A stretch of DNA of 64,000 nucleotides from Methanorbis rubei. Its GTDB lineage: Archaea; Halobacteriota; Methanomicrobia; Methanomicrobiales; Methanocorpusculaceae. Below are positions 1-9,172 of this stretch, in pieces. The translations under genes and the position numbers were made by a program. Position 1 is the first letter of the stretch. The number at the start of each line of letters is the position of its first letter. The notes under the pieces were generated by a model that was not told the origin of the DNA, did no database searches, and saw only the letters and a list, made by a program, of their open reading frames with translations. The stretch spans positions 62,001 to 126,000 of the forward strand of contig NZ_JAWDKB010000003.1 in assembly GCF_032714495.1 (NCBI RefSeq), in the 5' to 3' direction.

Positions 1-1
1 T

Positions 2-301
2 TCAGGAGATGGGATAATACCCGCCGTTTTTTGGCGCACCGCGAAACTCAATCACTCTTTCATATTTCAGTTTTCGTATATGGCGTTCGGTAGTGGAAAG
101 ACTTTTGCCGGTTTTTGCTGCAAGAGTGCGGGCGTTGAGGCCGGGTTCTGTTCGGATGAGATCAAGGAGAGTATTTACCCCTTCATTTACCCCTTCATCT
201 TCGGCAATTACACCTTCATCGATAAAAAAATCTTTTTGTGCTTCAATAGAGTGATACTGTAAAAAAATTGTCGATTTTTTAGAATTAGGAAATGAATGAT
301 T
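2..301 (-). pseudogene. Remnant of a winged-helix (RecG-like/AlbA-type regulator) C-terminus
   Basis: The minus-strand reading frame ends with TGA at 4-2 and encodes an acidic stretch, then a winged-helix-like segment (TLLDLIRTEPGLNART, then GKSLSTTERHIRKLK) and the ending GAPKNGGYYPIS. This ending is typical of the C-terminal HTH of ATP-binding or AlbA-type transcriptional regulators. Between the trmJ stop at 326-328, which is in the same frame, and this segment there is no ATG, GTG or TTG, so it cannot be started normally. A 12-bp direct duplication (GAAGGGGTAAAT) lies in the acidic linker. I read it as a 5'-truncated remnant. The alternative is the 3' end of a gene whose start was lost by frameshift. 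Confidence 0.5.
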
Positions 302-325
302 TGTCGATACACAATTTGGAAAAAA

Positions 326-1069
326 TTACTCTTCCTCATCCCAGTGTTCGCGGGTCTTCTCCTCGTACGCCATACCAGGATGTTTCAGGTGCCACTCGGT
401 TCTCCGAAGAACACCGTGAATTGTACTTGCCTCGCGGACCGTCAGATTCGTTCTGCCGAGCACACGCTTTGCAAGCAGAAGGGTCGTCTCCCGCTTCTCG
501 ATCGGATGACTGATGCCTTCAAGAAATCTTGCAAAGTGTGCATACAGAGCGTCCATCTCCACTTTGTTTGCAAGCAGATACTCGCCCCGCGGCAGATGGG
601 CAAGCTCATAGCAGATGACACCAATCGCATGAGAGATATTCATAACCGGATACTCTGCGGATGTTGGAATCGTAGCGACGATATCGCAGCGGGCGATCTC
701 CTCATTGTTCAGACCCCAGTTCTCCCTACCAAACAGAATTGATATTCTGCCGTCCACATTTTTGATCATTTCCCGGAGTTCAGACGGAGAGTAGTACGGC
801 ATCCGCATCGGGTGCGACACCGACTTTGCCAGACCGCCGGTTGTGGCAACCGCGAGATCGCTGCGGTGAAACACCTCTTCAAGCGTTAAAACCTCGGCCG
901 ACTCAAGCACATCCTTTGCATGCGACGCTCTGGCAGTTGCCTCCATCGTCATCTTCGGCGGGTTCACTAAAACCATGTTGTGAAACCCGAAGTTTTTCAT
1001 GACACGGGCGGCAAACCCGATGTTTCCTTCGTAGAGCGGCTCTACGAGAACGATATCAACCTGCGGCAT
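326..1069 (-). CDS. trmJ: TrmJ-type tRNA 2'-O-methyltransferase (SPOUT/TrmH family)
   Basis: This 247-residue protein is predicted to use SAM to methylate a ribose in the anticodon loop of tRNA (nucleotide 32 in characterised TrmJ enzymes). The SPOUT signature is complete: N-terminal EPLYEGNIGFAARVMKNFG (10-28) with the conserved N and R, then ILFGRENWGLNNEE (111-124), and the knot motif YPVMNISHAIGV (140-151). The length fits the family. It is the last gene of the gatC-gatA-gatB-topA-GGGPS-trmJ operon and starts 4 bp after the preceding stop. The exact target nucleotide is inference. Confidence 0.88.
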   Translation of the reverse strand: MPQVDIVLVEPLYEGNIGFAARVMKNFGFHNMVLVNPPKMTMEATARASHAKDVLESAEVLTLEEVFHRSDLAVATTGGLAKSVSHPMRMPYYSPSELREMIKNVDGRISILFGRENWGLNNEEIARCDIVATIPTSAEYPVMNISHAIGVICYELAHLPRGEYLLANKVEMDALYAHFARFLEGISHPIEKRETTLLLAKRVLGRTNLTVREASTIHGVLRRTEWHLKHPGMAYEEKTREHWDEEE

Positions 1070-1073
1070 CGGG

Positions 1074-1754
1074 TTACCGGACCGCCCTGACCGTATCCTT
1101 CAAAACGGCGGGTCCCGCATCGTAGACCGCATTGCCCACCACAATCGCGTCAGCATACTGTCCCATCTCCGCAGCCTTCTCACCAGAGTTGATGCCGCCG
1201 CCGTAGAACACCACAATATCCTCGGCAACCTCAGAGACCGCTTTCGTCACAGCCGGATTGCCGTAGGTTCCGCTGTACTCAATGTAGAACACCGGCATGC
1301 GGTAGTACTTTTCCGCGACGACCGCGTAGGCCGCGACCTCTTCGGGAGCCAGATCGCACTTTGCATGTGTCAGTTTGCCGACAGATGACGCAGGGTTCAG
1401 CACCACATATGCCTCGCCGACAACTTTGTTCCAGTCGATTGGGAAGTGCTGCACCCACTCCTTGTGCAAACCGCAGACAAACATCGGATGCGCCGCGTTG
1501 AACACGGTCGGCACGAACACGAGATCCATTCCGTCAAATCTTGCACCAGTCGGGTCGGCAGGCTCCACCACAACAGGAAGCCCTGAGTCGCGGACCTGAT
1601 CATACAGGTCAGCAAGTTTTTCCGGCGTAACATCCAGCGTCCCTGACAGCATCAGAACATCAGTTCCGCTTGCCGCAATCTCTGCAATCGCACCATCGCC
1701 CAGAATCTTATCGGGATCAAGTTTGGTAATATGTCTCCACTCTTTCCAGTTCAT
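1074..1754 (-). CDS. Geranylgeranylglyceryl phosphate synthase (PcrB family)
   Basis: This enzyme forms the first ether bond of archaeal membrane lipids by joining sn-glycerol 1-phosphate to geranylgeranyl diphosphate. The 226-residue TIM-barrel protein shows KLDPDK (11-16), [10 protein letters not shown] (157-165, with EYSGT the phosphate or substrate signature), FYGGGI (183-188) and VVGNA (205-209). I chose the ATG at 1754-1752, not the in-frame codon 12 bp upstream, because it shares one base with the topA stop (TAATG), a usual sign of translational coupling. It lies between topA and trmJ in the same operon. Confidence 0.92.
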   Translation of the reverse strand: MNWKEWRHITKLDPDKILGDGAIAEIAASGTDVLMLSGTLDVTPEKLADLYDQVRDSGLPVVVEPADPTGARFDGMDLVFVPTVFNAAHPMFVCGLHKEWVQHFPIDWNKVVGEAYVVLNPASSVGKLTHAKCDLAPEEVAAYAVVAEKYYRMPVFYIEYSGTYGNPAVTKAVSEVAEDIVVFYGGGINSGEKAAEMGQYADAIVVGNAVYDAGPAVLKDTVRAVR

Positions 1755-4564
1755 TATTTTCCACACACCATTTTTGCTTTTGATTTTAAGTCCGACAGAA
1801 TTTCCTTATCAATACCGGTCTGTCGGGCAAGTTTTTCGATGTTCGCCTTCTTCAGAAGATCGCAACTGTAGACTCCTGCAAAGCCGAGAGACGCAAGCAT
1901 CTCAGGCTCAATTCCAAGAGGAGTGAGGGTTGCAACCCCTTCGTCAAACGAAGCTTTGCTGACTGCTTCCGCGGGAGTAACGCCGATTTTTTCTGCAACA
2001 ATTTTCTGATGCTTGCAGATTGTTGTGACCGACGCTCCTGTTGCAAGAGCAAGACCGGCAGGATTTGCTGCGACAAAAACTGCCGGGTCCTCGCAACCTG
2101 CGGCAACATATTTTTTCAGGGTAACGGTTGGAACACCGTACTCTTTCATTTTCGCAATGTTCACCACTTTCCGTGCTTCGGAAAGCAGGGTCTCTGCTTC
2201 CGCTTCAGAAAGACCCGACGAGGTCATGTCACTCATCTTTGCTTTTGAGAGACCCGCAACATCAACGATTCCTTTGGAGAAGAATGCATTGCTGACCTTC
2301 GAGTGGCCGCGTCCGCGTCGTGGGGCAACGTGAGCTGAGATGAACTTCTTCAGCTCAGTGCGTTTCCGGAGAAGCGCAAGAACATTTTCCGCATCAGCAA
2401 TCATCTGCTCAGCCTCAGGCCGGGCGATTGAGAGACGTCTCATCAGTTCATCAGACGACATTCCCGCAAGCTCGGAAATTGCATAAATGTGAACTTTGTT
2501 CAGCTTCTCAATTCCTGCGTCCGTCATGCCGGGCAGCATGCGGAACGCCTCGGCATTGGTCTGGATGTGGGAGCAGAGCGGGCAACCAATCTTCCACGCA
2601 GGAGCGCCTTTGCGGAGAAGCTGCACATGGTTCAGCTGGTGAATCGGACAGACCTCATCCATCCGCACCGCATTGCCCCAGGTTGCCGGCGGCAGGCTCG
2701 TGTTGAAGGTGCAGTCAGGATATCCTGAACAGCCGATAAACTGTGAGCTGCCGGCACGGCGGATACGCAGGGGTTTGCCGCAAACAGGGCACGGACCGAC
2801 CGTCTGTCCTTCGATCGTGCGGTCCATCAGATCCTGACCGATCGCTTCCTTGTTCGCCTCAAGATCATCGAAGATGGAAGAGAGCATGGTCTTGGACTCG
2901 GTCAGAACCGCGTTCATGGTTTTGGTTCCCGCCGCAATCTCTTCCATATGCTCTTCGAGGGTATTGGTCATGGTCGGGGCAGTGATGGTTCCGGCAAACT
3001 GTTCCAGCGACTCGGTAACCGCTCTGCCAACGATTGTCGGCTTCATCGGGTTGCCTTCGATGTACTTTCTGCCGATCAGTTTGCTGATAACTTCGTGACG
3101 CGTACTTTTCGTGCCAAGTCCGAGCTCTTCCATTCTCTGGATGAGTCTGCTCTGCGAGTAACGTGCCGGAGGCTGCGTCTCCTTCTCCTCGCAGAGTTTG
3201 TCAGCAAGCGTCAGCTTCTCGCCGACCGTAAACTCAGGAAGAACCGTCTCTTCTGCTTTGCTGTACGGATAGACCGCACGCCAGCCGGGAACCGTGAGCC
3301 GTCCGCCCGTGATAGTGTACGGCTCGGCTGCCGCGGTCATATTGACCTTCAGCGTCTTCCACTCAGCATCAGGCGAGAGCGTTGCAAAAAATCTACGGAC
3401 AATGAACTCATACAACTTCCATGTCGCATCGTCTCCGATCTCCTGCCTCGTACCTTTCGAGGTCGGGTAAACCGGCGGGTGGTCGGTGGTCTCTTTCTTG
3501 CCGCGAGTGGGCGAGCCCCTCATGTTCGCAAGGACCATGTTTGCATCGCGCTCGAACTCGCCGCCGGCAAACATCTTCAGATGCTGGCGGAGGTTGAGAC
3601 TTTTTGGATACACCGTGTTGTCGGTACGCGGATACGAAATAAATCCACGCATGTAGAGATCCTCAGCCCGGTTCATCGCCGATGCCGCAGACAGACCAAG
3701 CCTTCCTGCGCCGACAATCAGCGCAGTGGTGTCAAGCGGCGTTGGCGCCTTGTCAGTCTTTTTGCCGGTGATGACTTCGGTCACCGTGAGAGGATCTTTC
3801 GTTCCGGCAAATGCTGCATCCGCCTCGCTCTTGATCGTGAACCGACCGTGGGCATGACGGAACGAGAGTTCCTCCTTCCCTTTCTTTGCAGCAAGTGAGA
3901 GCATCCAGTACTTTTCCGGAACAAATGCCTCGATCTCTTTCTCGCGGTCAACGATCATCGCAAGAGTCGGGCTCTGCACACGACCAACAGAAAGAATGCT
4001 GTCGGAACCGCGGTGGGCGGCAATCGAGAGGAAACGTGTTAAGGACGCTCCCCATACAAGGTCGATGACCTGTCTCGTCTCGCCGGCTTTTGCGAGGTTG
4101 AAGTCGATCGACTGTGCTTCATCGATTGCTTTGGTGATCTCATCCTTCGTGATTGCAGAAAATCTCGCACGATCCACACTGACATTTTTGTTCACCGCAC
4201 GAACCAGCTCAAAGGCTTCCATGCCGATGAGCTCTCCTTCGGTATCAAAGTCCGTTGCGATTGTGACGCGGTCTGCCTTTCTTGCATGTTTCTGCATCAA
4301 AGCAACGATCTTTTTCTCGGTCGGATGCTTTTCGATATCTGCATGAATGAGAGAACGCGGCGGATGCTCTTCGCTGCGCCAGTTGCTGTAACCTTTGGTG
4401 AAGTCCAGCTCCACCACGTGGCCGCGAAGTCCCATAACAATCGTGTCGCCAAAGGTGTACTCGGTTGCTACGCCGTCGCGTTTGGTTTGGACTTTCTGTT
4501 TTCCTGCCAGAAAGGCTGCGATGCGTTCTGCGACAATGTTCTTTTCAGCGATGATCAGATGCAT
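1754..4564 (-). CDS. topA: DNA topoisomerase I, type IA
   Basis: This 936-residue type IA topoisomerase relaxes negatively supercoiled DNA through a transient 5'-phosphotyrosine link. The Toprim domain is at the N-terminus (LIIAEKN at 3-9; acidic [11 protein letters not shown] at 104-114). SVGRVQSPT lies at 192-200, and the catalytic tyrosine is Y311 in [10 protein letters not shown] zinc finger uses C591, C594, C611 and C617, with a second Cys/His cluster at about 638-663. The last 270 residues look like repeated helix-hairpin-helix modules, as in other archaeal enzymes. It starts 3 bp after the gatB stop and is coupled to the GGGP synthase gene. Confidence 0.95.
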   Translation of the reverse strand: MHLIIAEKNIVAERIAAFLAGKQKVQTKRDGVATEYTFGDTIVMGLRGHVVELDFTKGYSNWRSEEHPPRSLIHADIEKHPTEKKIVALMQKHARKADRVTIATDFDTEGELIGMEAFELVRAVNKNVSVDRARFSAITKDEITKAIDEAQSIDFNLAKAGETRQVIDLVWGASLTRFLSIAAHRGSDSILSVGRVQSPTLAMIVDREKEIEAFVPEKYWMLSLAAKKGKEELSFRHAHGRFTIKSEADAAFAGTKDPLTVTEVITGKKTDKAPTPLDTTALIVGAGRLGLSAASAMNRAEDLYMRGFISYPRTDNTVYPKSLNLRQHLKMFAGGEFERDANMVLANMRGSPTRGKKETTDHPPVYPTSKGTRQEIGDDATWKLYEFIVRRFFATLSPDAEWKTLKVNMTAAAEPYTITGGRLTVPGWRAVYPYSKAEETVLPEFTVGEKLTLADKLCEEKETQPPARYSQSRLIQRMEELGLGTKSTRHEVISKLIGRKYIEGNPMKPTIVGRAVTESLEQFAGTITAPTMTNTLEEHMEEIAAGTKTMNAVLTESKTMLSSIFDDLEANKEAIGQDLMDRTIEGQTVGPCPVCGKPLRIRRAGSSQFIGCSGYPDCTFNTSLPPATWGNAVRMDEVCPIHQLNHVQLLRKGAPAWKIGCPLCSHIQTNAEAFRMLPGMTDAGIEKLNKVHIYAISELAGMSSDELMRRLSIARPEAEQMIADAENVLALLRKRTELKKFISAHVAPRRGRGHSKVSNAFFSKGIVDVAGLSKAKMSDMTSSGLSEAEAETLLSEARKVVNIAKMKEYGVPTVTLKKYVAAGCEDPAVFVAANPAGLALATGASVTTICKHQKIVAEKIGVTPAEAVSKASFDEGVATLTPLGIEPEMLASLGFAGVYSCDLLKKANIEKLARQTGIDKEILSDLKSKAKMVCGK

Positions 4565-4567
4565 GGG

Positions 4568-6001
4568 TTATTCTCCTACAATCTCGGCAATCATTGCGTG
4601 AATCTCACGCGGGTCGGATTTTCCTTTGGTTTCTTTCATGACCTGACCGACGATGAAGTTGAGAGCTCCTTTCTTTCCGGCTTTGTGATCAGCAACAGCC
4701 TGCGGGTTGGCGGCAAGGATCTGTTCGACGATTGTGCGGAAAGACTCTCCCTCTTCGCGGGTAAGTCCGAGACGGTCAACGATCTCAGCAGGGGTCTCGC
4801 TCTTCGCTCCAGTCTGAAGGTTGTCAAGCCAGACACGGAGGACCTCAACACCTGCAATATCCGTGATCTTTTTGTCGCGAACAAGAATAATGATCTCCTT
4901 GAATGCAGGCGTGCTTGCAGTGACAACACCAAGCGCCATGTCGCGGTAGTTGAGTTCACCGATTAAGATGTCGGCAATCCATGATGCGGCAATTGCAGCG
5001 CCAACGTCAGCGACCGTTTCATAAAACTCGGCAAGCCGGAGATCGCCGGTAAGAGTTCTGGCATGGTTTACGGCGATGCCGTACTGCTGCATGAACCGGT
5101 CGCGGCGTGCGTCCGGGAGCTCGGGAAGGACGATGTCCTTTACCCAGTCAGAAACTCGGATGACTGGCAGGTCAGGTTCCGGGAAGTAGCGGTAGTCGTT
5201 TGCGGTTTCCTTGGACCGTGCGCTCGTGGTGGTGCCTTTTCCTTCCTGGAAGTGGCGGGTCTCGCGGGCGATGGTTCCACCCCTGCGGATGAGATTTTTC
5301 TGACGGGTGATCTCAAAGGTCAGTGCTTTCTCGACACCTTTGTACGAGGAGATGTTTTTGATCTCAACGCGTTCATGGCCTTTGATGGAGATGTTCGCAT
5401 CAACTCTGATGGATCCCTCTTTCTCGGGGTCGAAGACGTCGAGGTACTCAAGGGTCGCTCTCAGTTTGTTTAAGAGGCGGCGGGCTTCCTTCGGCGAAGA
5501 AAGTTCCGGCTCGGTGACCATCTCGATTAAGGGAACGCCGGATCTGTTGTAGTCTACAAGCGTGTAGTGTCCGCGTTCCTTGTTGCCCATGTGCACGAGT
5601 CTGCCAGGATCCTCCTCGACATGAATTCTCGTCATGTTGACGGACTTCGGGTTGCCGGCATCGTCCTCGATCTCAATGTAGCCGCCAATCGCAAGCGGGT
5701 CGTCGCCCATCGTTATCTGGTAGGCTTTGACGAGGTCAGGATAGAAGTAGTTCTTTCTGCAGAACTCTCCCTCTTCAGGGATGGTGCAGTTGAGAGCCTT
5801 CGCAACCTTGAGCGCGTACTCAATTGCTTTCTTGTTCAGGACCGGCAGTGCGCCCGGCAGTCCGAGGCAGACCGGACAGACATGCGTGTTCGGTGCGTCC
5901 GCACGAAAATCTGCTGAACAGCCGCAGAAGAGCTTCGAAATCGTGTCAAGCTGACAGTGGACTTCAAGTCCGATGATGACTTTCATCTCTTCATCAGCCA
6001 T
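4568..6001 (-). CDS. gatB: Aspartyl/glutamyl-tRNA amidotransferase subunit B
   Basis: GatB is the tRNA-binding, kinase-like subunit of GatCAB. It converts Glu-tRNA(Gln) and/or Asp-tRNA(Asn) to the amide form using ammonia from GatA. The 477-residue protein begins MADEEMKVIIGLEVHCQL. The family hallmarks GLEVHCQL, CPVCLGLPG, the YFPEPDLP motif and the C-terminal YqeY-like domain (NFIVGQVMKETKGK) are present. The ATG at 6001-5999 lies 1 bp after the gatA stop (TAACATG); the longer reading frame upstream would overlap gatA and has no family support. Confidence 0.95.
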   Translation of the reverse strand: MADEEMKVIIGLEVHCQLDTISKLFCGCSADFRADAPNTHVCPVCLGLPGALPVLNKKAIEYALKVAKALNCTIPEEGEFCRKNYFYPDLVKAYQITMGDDPLAIGGYIEIEDDAGNPKSVNMTRIHVEEDPGRLVHMGNKERGHYTLVDYNRSGVPLIEMVTEPELSSPKEARRLLNKLRATLEYLDVFDPEKEGSIRVDANISIKGHERVEIKNISSYKGVEKALTFEITRQKNLIRRGGTIARETRHFQEGKGTTTSARSKETANDYRYFPEPDLPVIRVSDWVKDIVLPELPDARRDRFMQQYGIAVNHARTLTGDLRLAEFYETVADVGAAIAASWIADILIGELNYRDMALGVVTASTPAFKEIIILVRDKKITDIAGVEVLRVWLDNLQTGAKSETPAEIVDRLGLTREEGESFRTIVEQILAANPQAVADHKAGKKGALNFIVGQVMKETKGKSDPREIHAMIAEIVGE

Positions 6002-6002
6002 G

Positions 6003-7280
6003 TTACGCCTCCTCCTCGAATGCAAGTGCAGCGTTGAGCAATGCCTCTTCGCCAAACATCCGTCCCATCAGCTGAAGGCCGACCGGCAAGCCGTGAGCGG
6101 TGCCGCAGGGAACTGAGATTGCCGGGATTCCTGCGATGTTGATTGGAACGGTGAGGATATCGGTCTGGTACATCTGCAGCGGGTTTGCCGTCATCTCACC
6201 AAGTTTTGGCGCGACATTTGGCATGGTGGGGCCGGCAAGCATGTCGCAGTCGGTCAGCACACGCAGGAAGTCGCGGCGGATCAACTGTTTTGCATGCTGG
6301 GCTTTGAGATAATATTTGCCGTAGTAGCCTGCGGTGAGGGCGAATGTCCCGAGAAAAATTCTTCTCCGCACTTCAGGACCAAATCCTGCTGCGCGGACTT
6401 TGGTGTATGCGTCATGCCAGGGGAGGTTCATCTCAGGCTCAGGTCCGTATCTGACACCATCGAACCGATCAAGGTTGGAACTTGCCTCGCAGGTGCAGGT
6501 GACATAGTAGGCTGCAAGGGCATACTGCATGGATGGCAGCGAGACCTCGCGGGTGACTGCGCCAAGTTCTTCGAGTTTTTGAATTGCTTTCTCAACTGAT
6601 GCTGCGACGTCTTTGTCGACGCCTTCGCCGAAGTACTCTTTTGGCACACCGATGACTTTTCCTTTGATCTCTGCGTGAAGTCCTGCGAAGTCGTAGGGTT
6701 TTGCAACAGACGTTGAGTCGCGGCGGTCGTGGCCTGCGATGATCGAAAAAAGTTTTGCGGTGTCGGTAACATTTGCTGCCATCGGGCCGATCTGTTCAAA
6801 GGAGTTGGCGTAAGCGATTAAGCCATAGCGGCTGACGCGGCCGTAGGATGGTTTGAGTCCGACGATGCCGCAGTAGGATGCCGGGCAGCGAATCGAGCCG
6901 CCGGTATCTGAGCCGAGCGCCATCGGGACAAGGCAGCCGGCAACTGCTGCTGCTGAGCCGCCGGACGAGCCGCCGGTGACGCGGGTGGTGTCGCGCGGGT
7001 TTAAGGCGGGACCGAACGCGCTGTTCTCGGTGGTTGTTCCCATGCCGAACTCATCCATATTGGTTTTGCCTGCGATGGTTGCGCCTGCTGCTTTGAGGAG
7101 TTCGACTGCGTGGGCGTCATAGGGGGGAATGTATCCGGTGAGGATTTTGGAGGCGCAGGTAGTTGGAATATCTTTGGTTGAGATGTTGTCTTTGACTGCG
7201 ATGCGGATGCCGGCAAGCAAACCTTTTGCCTCGGACGGTATCTCGATTGTGGAGAGGAAGGCGTTGTATGTGTCCTGCAT
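6003..7280 (-). CDS. gatA: Aspartyl/glutamyl-tRNA amidotransferase subunit A
   Basis: GatA is the glutaminase subunit of GatCAB and an amidase-signature enzyme. The 425-residue protein has the Lys of the Ser-cisSer-Lys triad at K30 (IAVKDN), the glycine/serine loop GGSSGGSAAAVA at 103-114 and the nucleophile Ser at about 129 in GSDTGGSIRCP. It is a little shorter than typical bacterial GatA (about 480), mostly at the N-terminus, but all catalytic positions are present. It starts 2 bp after gatC and ends 1 bp before gatB. Confidence 0.95.
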   Translation of the reverse strand: MQDTYNAFLSTIEIPSEAKGLLAGIRIAVKDNISTKDIPTTCASKILTGYIPPYDAHAVELLKAAGATIAGKTNMDEFGMGTTTENSAFGPALNPRDTTRVTGGSSGGSAAAVAGCLVPMALGSDTGGSIRCPASYCGIVGLKPSYGRVSRYGLIAYANSFEQIGPMAANVTDTAKLFSIIAGHDRRDSTSVAKPYDFAGLHAEIKGKVIGVPKEYFGEGVDKDVAASVEKAIQKLEELGAVTREVSLPSMQYALAAYYVTCTCEASSNLDRFDGVRYGPEPEMNLPWHDAYTKVRAAGFGPEVRRRIFLGTFALTAGYYGKYYLKAQHAKQLIRRDFLRVLTDCDMLAGPTMPNVAPKLGEMTANPLQMYQTDILTVPINIAGIPAISVPCGTAHGLPVGLQLMGRMFGEEALLNAALAFEEEA

Positions 7281-7282
7281 TG

Positions 7283-7552
7283 TTAGATCACCTTCGGTGC
7301 ACGGATGTAGCCGTCCTCAGGATTGTGAGAGTTTCTGAGGACCTCTTCCTGCGAAAGGGATGGCCTTGTCTCGTCTTCGCGGAAAACGTTGACGAGCGGG
7401 CGCTCAAGGGCATCGTTTGCCTCAAGAGTGTCAAGGATATCAAAGTACTCGAGAATTGCGTTGAATTGTTCGGTGAATTTGCCGAGTTCAGCTGTGGCGA
7501 TGCCGATATCAGCGAGTTCAGCTATATGGAGAACATCGTTTTCAGAGACCAT
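7283..7552 (-). CDS. gatC: Aspartyl/glutamyl-tRNA amidotransferase subunit C
   Basis: This 89-residue GatC stabilises the GatA-GatB pair. It begins MVSENDVLHIAELADIGIA and ends with the conserved LVNVFREDETRPSLSQEEVL and APKVI segments that wrap GatA. The open frame extends upstream to 7786, but that extension has unrelated composition, and the ATG at 7552 gives the family length. This is the promoter-proximal gene of the six-gene operon. The 140 bp upstream (7553-7694) hold no gene I can see. Confidence 0.92.
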   Translation of the reverse strand: MVSENDVLHIAELADIGIATAELGKFTEQFNAILEYFDILDTLEANDALERPLVNVFREDETRPSLSQEEVLRNSHNPEDGYIRAPKVI

Positions 7553-7694
7553 TTTTCTGCGACCTGTAAATAGTAGTTTAGTGGTGAGGTTGTTTTGGGT
7601 AAAAAGAGTTACTACTCTATCATGATGATTGAGGGATTTTTGTTCAGGAAAATATGCCTGACCCACATGATGCGCGAGGTCGGAGACCTGAGTA

Positions 7695-8120
7695 TTATAA
7701 TAGTGCGGTCTCGACGTCCTTCTTGCCAGAGGCCCCCGTCTCTTCAAGCCGGTACATGATTGCAAGCCAGTCGATGAGTTCAGCAAGCCGCTCGGTGCTG
7801 TTCACGAAAGTCCCTGACCGCGGAATTTTCAGAAGCCTCGCAAGCTCAAGCTGTGCCGCAGTTACGGTGCGGATATTTTTTGGATTGAGGATGGGATACT
7901 TTTGGAGAATCTGCATCGGGAGTGGAGGGATGTATGCACAGTGGCCGGATTCTCCAATACCGTCTGCTGCGATGTAGGGGCGTGAGGTTTTTGCAATAGG
8001 GTTTTGATGATAGCTGATGTACATGATGCGGCCGTCAGGAAGCCGGTAGGTTTTCTCGGGGGCGGTATAATATGACGTTCTGCGGCAGACAAAGCGCGGG
8101 GGAAGGTGGAGCGTTTTCAT
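7695..8120 (-). CDS. Uncharacterised protein
   Basis: A 141-residue protein that I do not recognise. It begins MKTLHLPPRFVCRRTSYY and contains a tyrosine-rich segment (YRLPDGRIMYISYHQ) and an apparent helical C-terminal half (AAQLELARLLKI, RLAELIDWLAIMYRLEE). There is no signal peptide or membrane segment. The ATG at 8120 is preferred over the upstream in-frame start at 8291 because the extra 57 residues have low-complexity non-coding character. It is a monocistronic minus-strand gene upstream of the gat operon. Conservation of codon structure is the only support. Confidence 0.6.
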   Translation of the reverse strand: MKTLHLPPRFVCRRTSYYTAPEKTYRLPDGRIMYISYHQNPIAKTSRPYIAADGIGESGHCAYIPPLPMQILQKYPILNPKNIRTVTAAQLELARLLKIPRSGTFVNSTERLAELIDWLAIMYRLEETGASGKKDVETALL

Positions 8121-8248
8121 GATTTTTTTGTCACCTCGGGTGTGTGATACCACTACTATGCCGAGCGGGGATATAAAGATCAGACCGCGTGGGGTGAAAG
8201 TGCGTTTGGGTTGACTTTGTTCGCAAAGTTCGGTTGATTTTATTTTTT

Positions 8249-8318
8249 GTCCTTGGCTTCGCTTGGAGTAACCACAGAAAATTCCAAACAATGTAACTCA
8301 TCATCACGTAAGTCTCAA
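8249..8318. repeat. Remnant of family A palindromic repeat
   Basis: The string GCTTGGAGTAACCACAGAA is followed by a decayed form of the family A outer end (AATGTAACTCATCATCACG). The internal palindrome is missing. It matches the outer arms of the full copies at 19107, 27159 and 53018, so it is probably a deletion derivative. Confidence 0.6.
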
Positions 8319-8371
8319 AAAAAAGAGTGCGGCAATGTCTGCGGCACAACACCGCAGCGTTTGTGCGGCGA

Positions 8372-8806
8372 TTAAATTGTGCGGAAGAAAACCGTCGTGT
8401 TCATTGCCTTTGCACCGAAGAATTTTCTGCAGAACTCTGCGGCAACGCTCGGCATGTATTCCTTGCAGCTGAAGACATCGATGTATGCTGCGTTCGTGTC
8501 GTTGGCAAAGTGTGCCGACAGGAGCGAGGTTTCGATAAGTTGGGTCATCGAGTATCCGGCAACGCGGTCGCAGGGACCGAAGTGGATAATCTGCGGTTCA
8601 CCGAAGCGTTTCATGTCGATCAGATCAGCGAGTTCGAGCACGAACTGGTGAATCTTATCTGCGTCACGAATCGTTGCAGGGTCACATTCCTTGAGATCAA
8701 TTGAGGTACAGAGTCCCCAGCAGTTCTCTTCTTTAAATTTTGCCATGACCTCCTGATCGGTCATACCATTTGCTACCATCTGTTTCATAGACTGGGATTT
8801 CTCCAT
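8372..8806 (-). CDS. SpeD-like pyruvoyl-dependent decarboxylase
   Basis: This 144-residue protein resembles S-adenosylmethionine decarboxylase. The N-terminal half has the family pattern (CTSIDLKECDPATIRDADKIH). Aligned by eye, Ser94, His99 and Cys114 fall where the pyruvoyl serine, proton-donor His and catalytic Cys lie in bacterial SpeD (Ser63, His68 and Cys83 in Thermotoga), with identical spacing of 5 and 15. The cleavage site differs: TSLLSAHF replaces ESHISIHT, so the Glu before and the His after the serine are lost. It could make decarboxylated SAM or act on another amino acid; relatives of SpeD have been reported to decarboxylate ornithine or arginine. The start is uncertain (GTG at 8830 is the alternative). 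Confidence 0.65.
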   Translation of the reverse strand: MEKSQSMKQMVANGMTDQEVMAKFKEENCWGLCTSIDLKECDPATIRDADKIHQFVLELADLIDMKRFGEPQIIHFGPCDRVAGYSMTQLIETSLLSAHFANDTNAAYIDVFSCKEYMPSVAAEFCRKFFGAKAMNTTVFFRTI

Positions 8807-8880
8807 ACTTTTCAAAGTCTGCGGCCACACTCAAAATATTATTACGCCGACAAACTTTGGATGATAATAGGTCAGTGTAT

Positions 8881-8894
8881 GCATATTTAAAATT
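8881..8894 (-). promoter_or_regulatory. TATA-like box upstream of the SpeD-like gene
   Basis: On the minus strand the sequence reads AATTTTAAATATGC, an archaeal TATA-type element about 50-85 bp upstream of the candidate starts at 8830 and 8806. The position fits a promoter with a short leader. Confidence 0.4.
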
Positions 8895-9074
8895 AACGTA
8901 AGAGGAAAACCGTGTAAAATTGAGAAAAACAGCTTTTGAAAGAGTTATTTGTCCAAATTGACAATTCAAAGAGTATATTCTGATAAAAACTGATTTCACA
9001 CGATTATACTCAATAAAATCAAAATTGGCACGATTTGACGCGAATAAAAAAATCAGGCATTCAGGGGCGGTGCG

Positions 9075-9140
9075 CTCAGTCAGATATATAAATGATTTTC
9101 TTCGCTTATTATGATAGTGGGAAGTGCGTTTCCCCACATT
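9075..9140. promoter_or_regulatory. TATA-like box and small hairpin with no gene
   Basis: A strong TATA-like string (GATATATAAATG) at 9078-9089 is followed about 30 bp later by a perfect small hairpin, GTGGGAA then TTTCCCCAC, at 9118-9137. No open frame follows. It may drive a small RNA or be a relic. The rest of 8895-9172 is A+T-rich with no visible gene. Confidence 0.25.
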
Positions 9141-9172
9141 TCGTGAAACTTTTTTCGCGCGATTTTTTCTTT

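Noticed and set aside
2948-3898. A 316-residue plus-strand frame opposite topA
   Set aside because: topA is intact on the other strand with all catalytic motifs; this frame is an antisense shadow with arginine- and cysteine-rich composition.
8733-9137. A 134-residue minus-strand frame overlapping the SpeD-like gene start
   Set aside because: It overlaps the better supported SpeD-like gene and promoter, and its composition is that of A+T-rich intergenic DNA.
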